The notes: generated by a model from the letters alone, not told the origin. Counted from the stretch's first letter, positions 26,470-35,617 are shown. The stretch: 64,000 nucleotides of DNA from an uncultured Polaribacter sp. (GCF_947501385.1 NZ_CANMVP010000008.1:62001-126000); one strand, 5' to 3'. Numbers and translations are program-made.

Positions 26470-27561
26470 ATGAGATCAGAATATTTTATTAATATTTTAG
26501 AGTACGGGCTGATTCTAAACCTGTCGATTGCACTTTTGGTAAATATGCTCTCAAAAAACATTCGGAATTATATTCTAGGGTATTTTGTTTCAATTGCCCT
26601 TTTTGTACTAATTGCTGATGTATTTTATTTAAAATTAAATGATTCAAAAATATTCTATTTTCTACTTCCATTATTCTCCAGTCTTTTTTATGGACCAGTT
26701 CTTTACATATATTTAGTCTCTCTAATAAACCAGAAAATAAAAATTAAGACAATCACAGCACATCTTTTACCATTTTTTATTATTTCGATATTGTACTTTG
26801 TGATTAAACCAATGCTTGCTACTTTCCTTTTTGCTAGTAAGGTAATATATGGAACTATTGGTGATTTGTCGGTAATCATTTACTTTATTCTTGGTTATAG
26901 ATTAGTAAAAAAACAGAAAAGTAATGAAAAATTTATTTTAAAAAACCGCTTTTGGTGGTTCTATGTTAGTGTAAATGTATATTTAATATTTTCAGCTTTA
27001 ATTTCTATTATTTCAACTTTAACATTTATACCATGGTCTTTTTCTCAAGAGATATCATCAGCTATTTCTTCATTTTATTTCTCCTATTTGCTTTATCCTA
27101 TATGGGTGTTTTTTTGTTTTGTTCTGCCGCTTTATTCAATTACCGAAGCCGAATGGCTAAAGCAGTTTTTTGTATCAGATACTTCGGTAAGAAATGAAGA
27201 ATTCTTAGCGCAAAATTTAGATGATAAGATCAGCATGATAATTGAGGAGGATTTATTATATAATAAAAGATATTTGTTTCCTAAACTCACTATGAATGAA
27301 TATTCCAAAATTATAGATGTTGATATAGAGGATATTAAGGAATACTTGATTGTGAAAAAGTTTAAAAATTTCACAGAGTTATTGAACTTCTATAGAGTTC
27401 AAGAGTTTAAAAGCAGAGTTGCAAAAACAAATCATAAGAATTATTCACTTATCGGAATTTCAGAAGAGTGCGGCTTCAAATCCAAATCTACCTTTTTTAG
27501 AGTATTTAAAGAACTTGAAGGAGAGACGCCTAATGAGTTTGTTAGTAAGATTTCAGTATAA
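26470..27561 (+). CDS. Membrane-bound AraC-family regulator
   Basis: The 363-residue protein has about seven hydrophobic helices (residues 10-225) followed by a cytosolic AraC-type helix-turn-helix domain. The latter covers about 265-360, with NFYRVQEFKSRVAKTNHKNYSLIGISEECGF and KSTFFRVFKELEGETPNEF. Such proteins, common in Bacteroidota, probably sense a membrane or external signal and control nearby genes. A second one lies at 30238. Target unknown. Confidence 0.85.
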   Translation: MRSEYFINILEYGLILNLSIALLVNMLSKNIRNYILGYFVSIALFVLIADVFYLKLNDSKIFYFLLPLFSSLFYGPVLYIYLVSLINQKIKIKTITAHLLPFFIISILYFVIKPMLATFLFASKVIYGTIGDLSVIIYFILGYRLVKKQKSNEKFILKNRFWWFYVSVNVYLIFSALISIISTLTFIPWSFSQEISSAISSFYFSYLLYPIWVFFCFVLPLYSITEAEWLKQFFVSDTSVRNEEFLAQNLDDKISMIIEEDLLYNKRYLFPKLTMNEYSKIIDVDIEDIKEYLIVKKFKNFTELLNFYRVQEFKSRVAKTNHKNYSLIGISEECGFKSKSTFFRVFKELEGETPNEFVSKISV

Positions 27562-27758
27562 GAATAAAAGCACACAAATTAAGGTGCTATTTATATTTTT
27601 GGGACAACATTGGTAAATTGATTTTACTGTTTCTTACCAGTATATTAGTATTTTGCTGAGGGAAATTTATAATTGGTGTGCAAAGTGTTCTTAGTCATTA
27701 TATGAGCGTATGATACAGTGAAATTAACACATACCAATCGACATAAAATGTAATTGAA

Positions 27759-28073
27759 ATGAAGCATTTTTTAATAGTAGCTATATTTGGATTAAACATT
27801 CTTCCGTCAAATTGTCAAGAATATTCAAAAAATCAAGTTATTGAGGATTTGGAATTTTTGGTTCAATCTATTGAAAAATTTAACCCTTTACTGTATGAAT
27901 ACAATCCTGATTTTAAACAACAAGCCCAGCACATAATTACTTCGATTTATGAGAGTGTGTCTAGTATTAATTATTTTAAGTATGTAAACAATATTGCCGC
28001 ATTGAGTAATGAAGGTCATCTCAAGGTGACTAGTACTAAACAATATCCTTTTTTAGGTATTTTACAGCTTTGA
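27759..28073 (+). pseudogene. N-terminal remnant of a secreted S41-type peptidase
   Basis: The 104-residue frame starts with a signal peptide (MKHFLIVAIFGLNILPSNCQ) and continues VIEDLEFLVQSIEKFNPLLYEYNPDF, then NIAALSNEGHLKV. This resembles the N-terminal helical region that precedes the PDZ and catalytic parts in flavobacterial S41-like peptidases. It stops after the GHLKV strand, and I find no continuation downstream. It is probably a truncated gene, though a short secreted protein cannot be excluded. Confidence 0.5.
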
Positions 28074-28194
28074 AGAAAACTGATTACTAAAACCCCAAAT
28101 ATTATGTTTTTCATAGTTACCATTTTCAAGTATAAGACTAACGTTTTGTAGATTGGTTTAATTATAAATAACAACCCTTATATAGTTGCCATAT

Positions 28195-28536
28195 TTAGTA
28201 TAAATCCTTGTGGCTTAAAATTAAACTTTTACTCCAATTACAAAGAGTTATCAATAGCGGTAAAAGGTTTTTCCCGCTTTCTGTTAAACTGTACTCTACT
28301 CTTGGTGGTATTTCCCGATATTGTTTTCTTATCAGTATTCCATCATACTCTAATTCTTTTAACTGTTCCGTGAGGATTTTTTTTGATATTGCAGGGATAA
28401 GAAAGTTTAATTTCCCAAAGCGAAGCTTCTTTTTACCAATTGTATATACAATAAGAGGTTTCCATTTGCTGCCTATTACATTCATTGAAAATATCAGTGG
28501 ACAATTTTCTGGATTTTCGATTATTTTTCTTGCCAT
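28195..28536 (-). CDS. HxlR-family transcriptional regulator
   Basis: The 113-residue winged-helix protein has the HxlR pattern: a conserved Cys in NPENCPLIFSMNVIGSKWKPLIVYTIG, then LRFGKLNFLIPAISKKILTEQLKELEYDG and PPRVEYSLTESG. Characterised relatives such as YodB sense quinones or electrophiles through this N-terminal Cys. It is divergent from a Nif11-like gene and a quinone-reductase-like gene. A long palindrome in the gap covers both promoters and should be its operator. Confidence 0.9.
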   Translation of the reverse strand: MARKIIENPENCPLIFSMNVIGSKWKPLIVYTIGKKKLRFGKLNFLIPAISKKILTEQLKELEYDGILIRKQYREIPPRVEYSLTESGKNLLPLLITLCNWSKSLILSHKDLY

Positions 28537-28578
28537 TAGTTACCATTCTGTTACCACAAATTTAGCTAATTTTTATTA

Positions 28579-28620
28579 TAGTTTCAAAATTAAACCATAA
28601 ATAGTTTAGTTTTGAAACTA
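28579..28620. promoter_or_regulatory. Palindromic operator of the HxlR regulator over divergent promoters
   Basis: Two 17-bp arms (28579-28595, TAGTTTCAAAATTAAAC, and 28604-28620) are inverted copies with one mismatch around an 8-bp spacer. Each arm contains a -7 element: TAATTTTG at 28592-28585 reading toward hxlR, and TAGTTTTG at 28607-28614 reading toward the Nif11-like gene. Binding would block both promoters. Confidence 0.75.
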
Positions 28621-28640
28621 ATTTAATAAAAATTTTTAAC

Positions 28641-28919
28641 ATGAGTATATTAAAAGAAGAAATTAAGAATGAAATTATGAGGTTTCTACAAGAAACTGGC
28701 AGTAATCAAGAGTTGCAGAAAGAAAATATGGCAACCAAAAATGTACAAGAACTTACCGAAGTAGCAAACAAACACGGTTTTAATTTTTCAGCAGCAGATA
28801 TGATAAGACATCAGTCTGAAACTATACTGTCCTTTACTGATGAAGAATTAGTTATTTATTATACCGATGAAAATTGGTGGCTAAAATGTTTGGAAGCTTA
28901 TTCTAAATACGGAAGGTAG
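28641..28919 (+). CDS. Nif11-like small protein
   Basis: The 92-residue protein matches the Nif11 domain in pattern: an N-terminal helix with IMRFLQETGSNQELQKE, then QELTEVANKHGFNFSAADM, then a tail with FTDEELVIYYTDENWWLKCLEAY. Nif11 domains occur in nitrogen-fixation clusters and as leader regions of RiPP precursors. Here there is no double-Gly cleavage site with a core peptide and no modification enzyme nearby. It is instead under an HxlR operator ahead of a quinone reductase gene. Function unknown. Confidence 0.6.
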   Translation: MSILKEEIKNEIMRFLQETGSNQELQKENMATKNVQELTEVANKHGFNFSAADMIRHQSETILSFTDEELVIYYTDENWWLKCLEAYSKYGR

Positions 28920-28927
28920 CCGTCTGG

Positions 28928-28970
28928 AGTTCGAGTTAAGGCGGAGCGAAGCGGAGCATTAACTCGAACT
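28928..28970 (+). other. Long hairpin between the Nif11-like and reductase genes
   Basis: AGTTCGAGTTAA (28928-28939) pairs perfectly with TTAACTCGAACT (28959-28970) around a 19-base loop. The loop has a direct repeat of GCGGAGC separated by GAA and is G-rich unlike its AT-rich surroundings. No T-run follows, so it is not a classical terminator. It may process the transcript, or be a small repeat element. Confidence 0.6.
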
Positions 28971-29038
28971 ACTTAATTTTCAATCTGTATTCAATAAATG
29001 CTATCAATAATTTAAATACAATCTTAAAAAGATAATTT

Positions 29039-29620
29039 ATGACTATTTTGTTTGTTTATGCGCATCCTAATCCCCAAAGTTTTACAACATCCATAGTTTC
29101 TAAGCTTGTTGAAAAAGCAAAAGAAAAAAATCATGATACAGAAATCCGGGATTTATATGGACTGAAATTTAATCCAATATTAAGTAGTAATGATTTACAG
29201 GAACTACGCACTGGCAATATACCTGCTGATATTGAAATTGAACAAGATTTAATTACCAAAGCTGATGTAGTTGTTATGATATATCAACTATGGTGGACTC
29301 AATTTCCAGCGATGCTCAAAGGATATATTGATAGAGTTTTCAGCTATGGCTTTGCTTATCAGTTTGGTGATAATGGTTTAGAAGGATTATTAAAAGGTAA
29401 AAAAGTGTTTTTGGTAACTAATATGGGGACTCCTTCCAATATCTATGACGAAAGTGATATGTTTTCAGCATTAAATAAAACCTCCAATGTGGGAATTTTT
29501 GAATACTGTGGAATAGAAACTATTGAGCATATATTCAATGGTGGTGTTCTACGGGTTAGTGAAGAAACAAGAAAAGAATACGTTCACAATTCAGTGAAAG
29601 CCTTTGAAGCGTTCTTGTAA
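29039..29620 (+). CDS. NAD(P)H-dependent flavin oxidoreductase (quinone reductase-like)
   Basis: The 193-residue protein has the flavodoxin-like fold of the NQO1/KefF/MdaB family: MTILFVYAHPNPQSFTTSIV binds FMN or FAD phosphate, followed by YQLWWTQFPAMLKGYIDRVFSYGFAY. These enzymes reduce quinones by two electrons. Located in an HxlR-controlled cluster, it fits a quinone or electrophile detoxification response like that of YodB targets in Bacillus (inference). Confidence 0.88.
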   Translation: MTILFVYAHPNPQSFTTSIVSKLVEKAKEKNHDTEIRDLYGLKFNPILSSNDLQELRTGNIPADIEIEQDLITKADVVVMIYQLWWTQFPAMLKGYIDRVFSYGFAYQFGDNGLEGLLKGKKVFLVTNMGTPSNIYDESDMFSALNKTSNVGIFEYCGIETIEHIFNGGVLRVSEETRKEYVHNSVKAFEAFL

Positions 29621-29667
29621 GATGAGTTATCACCATTATTTTTATAAAAAATAAACATTCACTAATC

Positions 29668-29934
29668 ATGGATAGAATAGAAGTCATTTTAATTTTTGAA
29701 ATTAAAGAAACCCCTACTAATTTTCAGGAAATTTTAAAGCAAGAACAAGAAATTGTTAGCATATGGAAACAACAAGGTATTTTAGAACATTTGTTTTTAA
29801 GGCAATCTCGTGATGGTGCTATTTTGATTTTTAAAAATGTTGATGAGCAAAAAGCAAAAGAACTAGTCGAAGGTCTTCCTTTGTATCAATTCAAAAAAAA
29901 TGTGAATTATTATAATTTGGTAAAACAATTTTGA
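29668..29934 (+). CDS. Muconolactone isomerase-like small protein
   Basis: The 88-residue protein has a ferredoxin-like pattern resembling the muconolactone delta-isomerase family. A first strand with RIEVILIFEI, a helix with LKQEQEIVSIWKQQGILEHLF, GAILIFKNVDEQKAKELVEGLPLY and a last strand are recognisable. Small proteins of this class often sit beside flavin oxidoreductases in stress operons and probably act in breakdown of a small aromatic or act as dimeric binding proteins. It lies 47 bp after the reductase gene. Confidence 0.65.
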   Translation: MDRIEVILIFEIKETPTNFQEILKQEQEIVSIWKQQGILEHLFLRQSRDGAILIFKNVDEQKAKELVEGLPLYQFKKNVNYYNLVKQF

Positions 29935-30237
29935 GTCTTTAACATTAAAATCGTTTATTTTTCAAAGACTTTAAAAAATAGTTAATCTCAAAGCAAGAGA
30001 TGCTTCTATGTCTTGTAATGAAATGTACTACGGGTTAAAAGATGAATTCATCCTGATAATTGATATACAATGTTAGGTGTTTTTATAGGCTAAAGACAAG
30101 TATTCGTTTTAGCAAGTGCTTAGACACTTTATCAGACAGTGTTGTTTCACAAAAAAATCTATCCAAAAGACACGATATTTCCTTTTAAATTGTTTGAAAA
30201 TAGTATACTTTTATATGCTAATATTATTTTATAAAAA
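29935..30237. other. Gene-free stretch
   Basis: About 300 bp separate the muconolactone isomerase-like gene from the second AraC-type regulator. I see no coding frame, hairpin with T-run or repeat here. Confidence 0.5.
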
Positions 30238-31335
30238 TTGACTTTTGATTGGTCCTCTTTAATTTTAGCTAGTGGTGTTATAAATGCAACCTTTTCTATT
30301 ATCGTATTGATGTATAATAGAAACAGGCTCAAATTAAAATATTCAATTTGGTTAGTGTTAATTCTATTATGTACAATTCTAATATTGCTAGAAAGGATAA
30401 TTAGGTTTTCAAATTTAGAAAATACTTATCCAGAATTAATTTTTATTACAAGTCCATTATTTTTTAGTATCGTACCCTTATTATTCATTTTCCAAAAGAA
30501 AATAAATGAAATTTTTCAATATTGGTATCTTCATCTTTTGATACCTGTATTGAGTCTGTTCTTCTTTTTGCCAACCATTACTATGGCGAATGAAGATAAA
30601 TTAGAGATGTATGGTAGTCAAGGTCTAAATGATCCTATTTGGATAGTTTTATTGTTTTCTATATATGTAGCATTTTATATCTTAAAAATCTTCGGATTAA
30701 ATAGAAAGCTAAGGAAAAAACTGTTGAACGAATATGCCAATAATGAGATTGAATTAAAATTATTCTCAAATCAACTTGTTTTTTTAGCAAGTATTTTAAC
30801 AATCACTATTCCACTTTCATTATGCCTACAATATTTAAGTTTTGACACCCAAGTTATAGATAAGTTGCCCTTCCTCTTATTCTCATTGATTCCTCATGTG
30901 TTTCTTTTCTATATACTTAGATTTAGGGAAACCAGAATAGTGACTATAGAAAAAGAAGAAACCGTAAACGGCTCTTTGAATATAGATATTGATAGTTACA
31001 AAAGTAATTTATTAGATTTTATGAATAAATATGAGCCTTATTTAAATAAAGAATTAAAACTCCAGGATTTAGCATCTTTTATAGGCTGGAGTAGGTCTAC
31101 ATTATCTTACGTAATTAATAAGGGATTTGATAAAAATTTTTATGATTTTGTAAATGAATATAGACTGAATTTCGCAACCCAAGAAATAAATAATGCTGCT
31201 TACAAAAAGTATTCTCTAGATTATATTGCCGCAGAATCAGGTTTCAAGAATTATGTTTCATTTTATCGCATTTTTAGAAGATACAAGGGAACATCGCCAA
31301 AAACATTTATTAAAGAAATAGAAAATAAAAATTAA
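30238..31335 (+). CDS. Membrane-bound AraC-family regulator (second)
   Basis: The 365-residue protein has seven or so membrane helices (about 5-225) and a C-terminal AraC domain with LQDLASFIGWSRSTLSYVINKGFDKNFYDFVNEYRL and DYIAAESGFKNYVSFYRIFRRYKGTSPKTF. The start is probably TTG at 30238; the first in-frame ATG would remove most of the first helix. It has the same architecture as the protein at 26470 but is clearly divergent from it. The next gene downstream, a TIKI-like protein, could be its target. Confidence 0.82.
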   Translation: MTFDWSSLILASGVINATFSIIVLMYNRNRLKLKYSIWLVLILLCTILILLERIIRFSNLENTYPELIFITSPLFFSIVPLLFIFQKKINEIFQYWYLHLLIPVLSLFFFLPTITMANEDKLEMYGSQGLNDPIWIVLLFSIYVAFYILKIFGLNRKLRKKLLNEYANNEIELKLFSNQLVFLASILTITIPLSLCLQYLSFDTQVIDKLPFLLFSLIPHVFLFYILRFRETRIVTIEKEETVNGSLNIDIDSYKSNLLDFMNKYEPYLNKELKLQDLASFIGWSRSTLSYVINKGFDKNFYDFVNEYRLNFATQEINNAAYKKYSLDYIAAESGFKNYVSFYRIFRRYKGTSPKTFIKEIENKN

Positions 31336-31417
31336 AATACATTACAGTATATCTTGTGTAATAGAAGAAGTTTGATTTCGAACACATTACAAAGTAGATT
31401 TGTAAAAAAATCTGTTT

Positions 31418-32590
31418 ATGAAATTACTGCTCTTTCTAAGTTTTCAATTTTTTGTATTTACAATTACCGCTCAAAATGTTGTGGTTCTTGGTGTAGAACA
31501 TTCTGCACAACTTGTAAATACGAACCATCAACCTGCAATATTAAGAGCCTTTATGGATAAGGTTAATCCAGAAGGAATATGTATAGAGCGTTCACCAAGA
31601 GAATATCTAAAAAATGATTTTTATGAATTTACGTTTGAGCAGCAATACTGTATAATTCCATATGCAAAAGATAATAGCATTCCGTTATACCCTATTGATT
31701 GGATTCCTGAAGATGAGGATTTAGAATTAGCTTTTGGCGTTGCTGATTTAGCAGTGCCAAGATTTACACGCAACCCGAGTGGCTTTTGGGGCTTTACCGT
31801 GTTTTCTGATAGTACTTCATTTAATAAAGATTTTTATTTTGCTGATGAAGAGAACTATTATGAAAATAATAAGGAATGGTATGCGAATCACTCAAAAAAA
31901 GTAAGCAATGATTTCGCAAGAAGATTGTTTCTGTATCGCACTTTTTTGCAGGCTAAAAGAATTGAATCCGTATGCCGAAAATATAGTAAGAATGATACAA
32001 TATTAGTAGTTATAGGAGCTTTGCATAAAAACGATATTGAAGTTAATTTGGCTTCAAAAGGTTACACGATTATCCAGCCAAGCTCTTATGGAAAAATTGC
32101 TCTTAAGGAAAAAGAAGAAAGCTTCAAAATTAATGATGCTTATGCAATTACTACATTTAATCTTCTCGGGATGCAATCTAAAATTGATGTTATAAATAAA
32201 GAATTGGTTGATTATGCAATTAATAAACTAGACAAAGATAGGCCTGGACTGGAATTAGAATTTTTTAAAGTTAAATATGATGTATTGAGAAACAAAATAG
32301 ATTCAAAAATCGCAATTAAGTCCTATTTGAAGCTATTGACCAATATCTCTAAAGATTCAAAATTTACTTGGACAGGGGTGAAACATAATTACAGAATTGA
32401 TTCTTATTTTGATCCATTCGGAAATTTAACGTTATGGCAAAGAATACATTTAGAGCTCGCTAGAGAATATCTTAAAATTAATAATACAGCTGCATATCAA
32501 AAACAGAAAGAATTATTGTTTAAAGAATTCAAAGGGTTTAAGTTGGGTATGCTAAGCGCATATTGGGGAGAACATATTCACACTATGTAA
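31418..32590 (+). CDS. Secreted TIKI/TraB-like protein
   Basis: The 390-residue protein has a signal peptide (about 1-19) and the outline of the TIKI/TraB/EreA-like superfamily: VVVLGVEHSAQLV with His28, a glutamate strand ICIERSPREYL, and a late strand-histidine motif ILVVIGALHKNDIEVNL. The family includes metal-dependent peptidases and esterases. A C-terminal segment of about 170 residues after the motif is not recognised. Another distant member lies at 35669. Substrate unknown. Confidence 0.6.
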   Translation: MKLLLFLSFQFFVFTITAQNVVVLGVEHSAQLVNTNHQPAILRAFMDKVNPEGICIERSPREYLKNDFYEFTFEQQYCIIPYAKDNSIPLYPIDWIPEDEDLELAFGVADLAVPRFTRNPSGFWGFTVFSDSTSFNKDFYFADEENYYENNKEWYANHSKKVSNDFARRLFLYRTFLQAKRIESVCRKYSKNDTILVVIGALHKNDIEVNLASKGYTIIQPSSYGKIALKEKEESFKINDAYAITTFNLLGMQSKIDVINKELVDYAINKLDKDRPGLELEFFKVKYDVLRNKIDSKIAIKSYLKLLTNISKDSKFTWTGVKHNYRIDSYFDPFGNLTLWQRIHLELAREYLKINNTAAYQKQKELLFKEFKGFKLGMLSAYWGEHIHTM

Positions 32591-32631
32591 TAAAGTATGT
32601 AATAAAATAGTTTCAAAACGGAATATGGCAT

Positions 32632-33444
32632 TTATAATTCAATGCCTGGTGCCATTACTAACTTAAATAATAGTATCAATAATATTAGTGCACCTAAACC
32701 CATATAAGATAACTTTCCGATTTCTTTATTTGATGAGGGTATTATTTCCTTAATACTATCCGCGTTTTTCCAAGGAAATATAAATATCATGCCACTCATT
32801 ATAGGGTAAATTATACTTATTAAGGCAATAACAGGAAGGTATAAGACTGTAATAATTAGCGATCCTATTAACCATGGGAGAAATAGGACGTGAAATGAGA
32901 AATTCATCTTGGCTTTACCGTCTTTCAACCATGCATGTTTATAGCTCAAACGTAGATATGGGGCAGTCATTTTAAAGGCTACATAAACCAATAATAGAGC
33001 AGCTATGATAGCTAAAAATATCTGAATCCAAAGTGGAATATTTAATAGATTATATACTTTACCTATATCACCTTTATGAAATAAAAATCCAGTCGTTAGA
33101 TATCCTAGAAAATTAAAAAAACCTAACACAGAAAACCACAAAAGAAAAAGATGAATTAATTTATGGGATTTTCCCCTAATTCTAAGATATGCTAGGCTTG
33201 ATAAAATTCCCTGTATTAAACTGATTACTGGTCCCGCCAATGCTATTAGTGCTTTTTGATTCGTAGCTAGGTGTTCAATTGAAAAATGTTCAACATAGTT
33301 ATGATGCAGAACAGGGTTACTATCAAAAGACCAACCAGTAAAGGCATGCATAAATTCATGAATAATGGTTGTCAACAAAAAAGCTATAATATATAGCAAA
33401 GTTGAATTCATTGTTATTTTATTTATTTCATTCATAGCCAACAT
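32632..33444 (-). CDS. M50-like membrane metalloprotease
   Basis: The 270-residue membrane protein has about six hydrophobic helices and the zinc motif HEFMH (HExxH) in the first one (LTTIIHEFMHAFTGW). Later GPVISLIQGI and GYLTTGFLFHKGD follow the M50 layout, where the third zinc ligand (NPDG-type Asp) is usually found; here GD in HKGD is a candidate. Start codons at 33444 or 33435 are both possible. Intramembrane proteases of this class release membrane-bound regulators, but no obvious partner is adjacent. Confidence 0.65.
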   Translation of the reverse strand: MLAMNEINKITMNSTLLYIIAFLLTTIIHEFMHAFTGWSFDSNPVLHHNYVEHFSIEHLATNQKALIALAGPVISLIQGILSSLAYLRIRGKSHKLIHLFLLWFSVLGFFNFLGYLTTGFLFHKGDIGKVYNLLNIPLWIQIFLAIIAALLLVYVAFKMTAPYLRLSYKHAWLKDGKAKMNFSFHVLFLPWLIGSLIITVLYLPVIALISIIYPIMSGMIFIFPWKNADSIKEIIPSSNKEIGKLSYMGLGALILLILLFKLVMAPGIEL

Positions 33445-34060
33445 GGTTTATTCAAGATTTTTATGCGAAAGGTTTAAAACAAAAACAGATTAGCTAGGTT
33501 TTGACTTGTATTGCTAGGGCACATAGTTAAAAGCACTTTGATTTATTTCAACTGTTCAATATTAAAAATATTGAGCCAATAATATTGTTAAAATTTTCTA
33601 TTGATGAGAGTTTATTTTAAATTAATGAGTCCCATATTTTATTTTGATACATCTTAAGGAGCCTTTACATAAGTAAAAAACCACAGAGTGATAAAACAAT
33701 TTCTATTTTAGCTTCAAGCAGAAATATGTTTTGAAATTTACAAACGCTAATTTCCTTTTTAAAATTATTGATAATGGTCAAAATTCTAATTTTAATCCTC
33801 AATAGCAGTTCTTTTAGCGAAGAGGTTGCAATTGCTGAGTTAGGTGAAAAAGTGCAAGATTAAATTTTTAATAATTTAATATTTTTAATAATTTAATATT
33901 TATTGTGTAAGAAGAAATTTCATTATGTGATTTAAGAGGTAAAGGAGAAAAAGAATATAAACGAGCGAAGATAATATCCTTGTATAATAAATTAGAGTAG
34001 CCTTTTTGATTCCTAGGGTAGTGTCTACAATTCTTGATAATTATTAATGATGAGAGCAAT
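33445..34060. other. Gene-poor stretch with a 29-codon frame
   Basis: About 600 bp with no recognisable gene. One short plus-strand frame starting at ATG 33774 encodes about 29 residues (MVKILILILNSSSF, then SEEVAIAELGEKVQD) and could be the decayed start of a larger gene. It ends at a tandem 17-bp repeat. Coding status is doubtful. Confidence 0.35.
33865..33898 (+). repeat. Exact 17-bp tandem duplication
   Basis: TTTTTAATAATTTAATA occurs twice head to tail without mismatch, just after the stop of the 29-codon frame. It is AT-only and may reflect slippage. Confidence 0.85.
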
Positions 34061-34891
34061 ATGAATTTAAAAAAGTATAGCATTCTAAGTATTATTTGTC
34101 TTCTAAACTTTTCATTTGGAGTTTATAGAGAAGATGTTTCGATTGAAAAGCATATAGAACTAGCTTCAGATAAAGAGTTTGATTGTGTAGGGAAGATATT
34201 AAATGAGGGTGGAATACTAATAGGAAGTGGCGTTCTTATAAATGAAAATTGGGTTATTACAGCTGGGCATGTTGTAGAAGATGTTTTAAACAGCAAGCTC
34301 AGGTTTAAATCCAATAACATTATTTATGATTCAGAAAAGGTCATTTTATATCCTGATTATAAAAGTAATGTTTTAGGTCACAATGGTGATGTCGCATTGA
34401 TTAAAATAAAAGCCAGCAAGAAACAAATTGAACCAGCAACCTCTTTTAATGGTAATGAGATAGTAGGTAAGCAAATCATCTATGTTGGTTATGGGACTAG
34501 CGGTAAAGGAAAACAGGCAATTAAAAAGCCAACACCTGCTGGAAGAAAACTAGCGGGTACTAATATTATAGATGCTACGGGACAAGAATCAATCGATGAT
34601 AGAGAGCTTCCAGATCAATTTTTAATAGCTGATTTTGACCATCCTACTCACAAAGAATTGAATAGAATAGGAAGTGCAACACCAACAGATTTGGAATATT
34701 TTCCAATGGGTGGAGACAGTGGTGGCGGTGCATTTGTTAAAGTTGGCAATAAGTTTTACCTAGTTGGTATACATAGTGGCGCAACTGCTAAAATTAATGA
34801 TGATATCAATTTAGGTCTACATGGGTCTCTAATTTATACAACCAATCTTAGCTTTTACAAAGACTGGATATCAGAAACAATTAAAATATAA
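34061..34891 (+). CDS. Secreted trypsin-like serine protease (S1)
   Basis: With the ATG at 34061 the protein has 276 residues and a clean signal peptide (MNLKKYSILSIICLLNFSFG). The catalytic triad is visible: His70 in NWVITAGHVV, Asp110 in HNGDVALIKI and Ser220 in PMGGDSGGGAFV. The TAGH box instead of TAAH and an extended loop between residues 150 and 205 are unusual. A gap of only 3 bp separates it from the CPBP protease gene, so the two are probably co-transcribed. Confidence 0.88.
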   Translation: MNLKKYSILSIICLLNFSFGVYREDVSIEKHIELASDKEFDCVGKILNEGGILIGSGVLINENWVITAGHVVEDVLNSKLRFKSNNIIYDSEKVILYPDYKSNVLGHNGDVALIKIKASKKQIEPATSFNGNEIVGKQIIYVGYGTSGKGKQAIKKPTPAGRKLAGTNIIDATGQESIDDRELPDQFLIADFDHPTHKELNRIGSATPTDLEYFPMGGDSGGGAFVKVGNKFYLVGIHSGATAKINDDINLGLHGSLIYTTNLSFYKDWISETIKI

Positions 34892-34894
34892 GAT

Positions 34895-35617
34895 ATGAAA
34901 GAACAATTAATCCTAACATTAATAATATTAATTAGCACATTGCCGATTATACTCATATTTAGAGAGAATAAGGCAAACTTCACGAAGAATATTGGATTAT
35001 TGACACTATATCACATTGTTTACGTGATTTTGATATTTTTGCCATTAACGTTCACATACCTTTCTATTTCAGATAGTAAAATGAATTGGACAGGGAAATT
35101 GTTGGCTATAATTTTTTCAATTACTATTTATTTCATAACGAGAAAGTATTTTAAGAAGCACGATTTTATTTTATCTCTTCCCAGAAAGGGTTCCCGAAAG
35201 AGGATATTAATTGTAGGACTCATAACTGTTTTGACTATGTCATTATTGACCATAGCATTCTCAGGACGTAAAGACTTAAATTTAGACGTTTTATTTTACC
35301 AAATAATCATGCCTGGTTTAGATGAAGAATTATGGAGAGGAATTCTACTTGGTTTCTTAATACTTATTCTAAAGGATAAGAAATATAAACTTGGACACCC
35401 TGCTGTCTGGGTGATTACTTTAATCTTTGCTCTAGGGCATTCACTTTACTTACAGAATGGGGACTTTAGCTTTGCTTTAGATGCATTCATAATTACAGGA
35501 ATACTAGGTTATATTTTAGGTTGGATGATCTATTATAGTAGAAGTATTCTACCAGCAATTATTTTTCACAATCTCATTAATTTTTCAACAAATGCTCTTG
35601 AAATGTTTGTTTTATAA
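34895..35617 (+). CDS. CPBP-family intramembrane glutamic protease
   Basis: The 240-residue membrane protein shows the CPBP (CAAX/Abi) motifs: EE-x3-R as Glu144-Glu145 to Arg148 in LDEELWRGI, His182 in FALGHSLYL, and a late FHNLIN. There are about seven hydrophobic helices. Family members process prenylated proteins, bacteriocins or signalling proteins. It is downstream of the trypsin-like gene (3 bp) and upstream of a TIKI-like lipoprotein, a run of unrelated protease-type genes. Confidence 0.85.
   Translation: MKEQLILTLIILISTLPIILIFRENKANFTKNIGLLTLYHIVYVILIFLPLTFTYLSISDSKMNWTGKLLAIIFSITIYFITRKYFKKHDFILSLPRKGSRKRILIVGLITVLTMSLLTIAFSGRKDLNLDVLFYQIIMPGLDEELWRGILLGFLILILKDKKYKLGHPAVWVITLIFALGHSLYLQNGDFSFALDAFIITGILGYILGWMIYYSRSILPAIIFHNLINFSTNALEMFVL

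Noticed and set aside
27759..28073. Functional S41 protease
   Set aside because: Only the N-terminal region is present; the PDZ and catalytic Ser/Lys parts are absent, so it is listed as a remnant.
28928..28970. Intrinsic terminator for the Nif11-like gene
   Set aside because: The stem is strong, but the loop is long and no T-run follows; reported as a hairpin of unknown role.
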